Positions 63,041 to 64,000 of a stretch of DNA of 64,000 nucleotides are shown here, piece after piece. Positions within the stretch are counted from its first letter, which is position 1. Each line of letters starts with the position of its first letter. The stretch comes from Melioribacteraceae bacterium. GTDB taxonomy: Bacteria > Bacteroidota > Ignavibacteria > Ignavibacteriales > Melioribacteraceae. The position numbers and the translations under genes were made by a program. The notes below the pieces were generated by a model. The model saw only the letters and a list, made by a program, of their open reading frames with translations. It was not told where the DNA came from and ran no database searches. The stretch lies in contig JALSTB010000018.1 of NCBI GenBank assembly GCA_026983955.1, forward strand, positions 23,330-87,329, given 5' to 3'.

Positions 63041-64000
63041 CTATATTCTATATCTTAATCCCAAATCAATTGTTAATCCGTAATGCTGTTCCTTTAAGGG
63101 GAATTTGGTTCCCACATTAATATCTTTTTCTACTGCCGAAGTTATATTGCTGAAATTCCCTATCAACTCGAGTCCGCCTAACGGTAGTTTTTGTCGTACC
63201 GTTACATCCCATTTGCTAAATTTCGTCGATTTTCCCCTCAATCTTTCATAGAAGTTGGTCTGTTTGAATACATCATCTTGATAAAGAAATGAAATTCTGG
63301 TTGAAAAGTCTTTGTAATCGTAACCAATGGTTAAATTTAAAATATTATTAGGTTGATTTATTAATCTGTCAACATAAAACGTATCTTTATTGGATTGAAT
63401 TACCCAAGGCGGATGAGTTAAATATTTGGTTTTTATTTCAACTTTAGGATATTTTGCTTCGGAATGAGTAAATGTATAATTTATTTTGAATACCAGACCT
63501 TTAAGAATTCCGGGCAAATACCAAAAATGTGTTTGCCATTCGATTTCGTAGCCATATAAATTAACTGGATATTTATTATTTACCATTCTACCTAAAATTT
63601 TACCTTTTTCAATTTCCGGCAAACCAAATTCTTTGGGATCGAGAACCACATTGTTACCGCCCCAAAATAACATGTCATGAATTTCTTTCTTGAAAACACC
63701 AATTGTAAACAACCCTATTTCGTTTGTATAAAATGAGAAATAGGCATCGTAATTGAATGAATGGGCAGGTTTTAATTGTGGATTATTCCACAAGATGTAA
63801 GTTGACATGATATTCCAGGCAGGAATAATATTGTTGTAATTGGGTCTTGCTAAAGTTTCCGTGTATGCAAGTCTGATATCGAACCAATCCAGAGGCTTTA
63901 TTTTCAAATGGATCATTGGCAGCCAGAATTCATTTACCCGGGTGGTTGTAGTATCTTTATGAGGGTAACCTTCCCACCACATTCTGGTACCTTCGTTACC
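63041..64000 (-). CDS. TonB-dependent receptor, C-terminal part (continues beyond the window)
   Basis: The frame is open to the last base, so only the C-terminal ~319 residues of the barrel are present. Recognisable features include LRLAYTETLARPNYNNIIPAWN, typical of this receptor family's barrel, aromatic strand pairs such as LVFKINYTFTHSEAKYPK, and a C-terminal LGLRYRI ending. It lies upstream of the 61318 beta-helix gene and is the second receptor of the region. Confidence 0.9.
   Translation of the reverse strand, partial: GNEGTRMWWEGYPHKDTTTTRVNEFWLPMIHLKIKPLDWFDIRLAYTETLARPNYNNIIPAWNIMSTYILWNNPQLKPAHSFNYDAYFSFYTNEIGLFTIGVFKKEIHDMLFWGGNNVVLDPKEFGLPEIEKGKILGRMVNNKYPVNLYGYEIEWQTHFWYLPGILKGLVFKINYTFTHSEAKYPKVEIKTKYLTHPPWVIQSNKDTFYVDRLINQPNNILNLTIGYDYKDFSTRISFLYQDDVFKQTNFYERLRGKSTKFSKWDVTVRQKLPLGGLELIGNFSNITSAVEKDINVGTKFPLKEQHYGLTIDLGLRYRI

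Overview
The window comes from an AT-rich Gram-negative bacterium of the Bacteroidota/Ignavibacteriota type. Many secreted proteins end in the type IX secretion (T9SS) sorting domain with the NYPNPFNP motif. There are also a PorV-like outer-membrane protein, TonB-dependent receptors with a CarboxypepD_reg-like N-terminus, an UpxY-type antiterminator and purine-rich ribosome binding sites. The absence of SusD together with this style of sorting domain suggests Ignavibacteria (Melioribacter/Ignavibacterium-like) rather than a gut Bacteroides. That placement is inference.

1-5 kb: the 3' end of an OmpA-family gene, a small lipoprotein, a tRNA-Lys, a DUF456 membrane protein and a BtuF-like binding lipoprotein. 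These are followed by a tightly overlapping hicA-hicB-SecB-like operon (3648-4905) that looks like a toxin-antitoxin-chaperone (TAC) system, with a large dyad directly upstream. 4.9-12 kb: a TetR-controlled ABC-2 export operon resembling E. coli YbhGFSR but with the two ATPases on separate genes flanking a TolC-like gene. 12-27 kb: chromosomal genes, including dGTPase, an AhpD-like protein, two small beta-barrel proteins, a sirtuin, a TPR protein, a YhaM-type nuclease, an UpxY/NusG-like protein, four histidine-kinase or response-regulator genes, a geranylgeranyl-reductase-like flavoprotein with its ferredoxin, a Trm112-like protein and a GNAT acetyltransferase.

27-64 kb: one large polysaccharide utilisation region, entirely on the minus strand, that appears aimed at beta-glucans. 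It holds two GH16 enzymes: a Fibrobacter-type circularly permuted lichenase and a laminarinase-type enzyme with three extra repeat modules. It also holds two GH3 beta-glucosidases, two TonB receptors, a PorV-like protein, several multimodular T9SS cargo proteins (LamG, SGNH esterase, metallophosphatase, CBM-like modules), an exported FAD oxidoreductase and an SLC5-type sodium/solute symporter. In its centre sits a three-gene signalling cassette: a membrane-anchored sugar-binding protein, a histidine kinase and a sigma-54 activator (48168-52448). A good -24/-12 sigma-54 promoter lies immediately downstream, in front of the first GH3 gene. The likely scheme is that extracellular glucan is cut at the cell surface and oligomers enter through TonB receptors. 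Periplasmic GH3 enzymes would then release glucose for the symporter, while the solute-binding protein reports oligosaccharides to the sigma-54 activator.

The most notable points are the HicAB-SecB tripartite operon, the permuted GH16, the binding-protein/kinase/sigma-54 cassette with its promoter, and a 311-bp recent duplication that transplanted a sorting domain between two cargo genes. A roughly 205-residue repeat module that I cannot assign to a known family is also notable.
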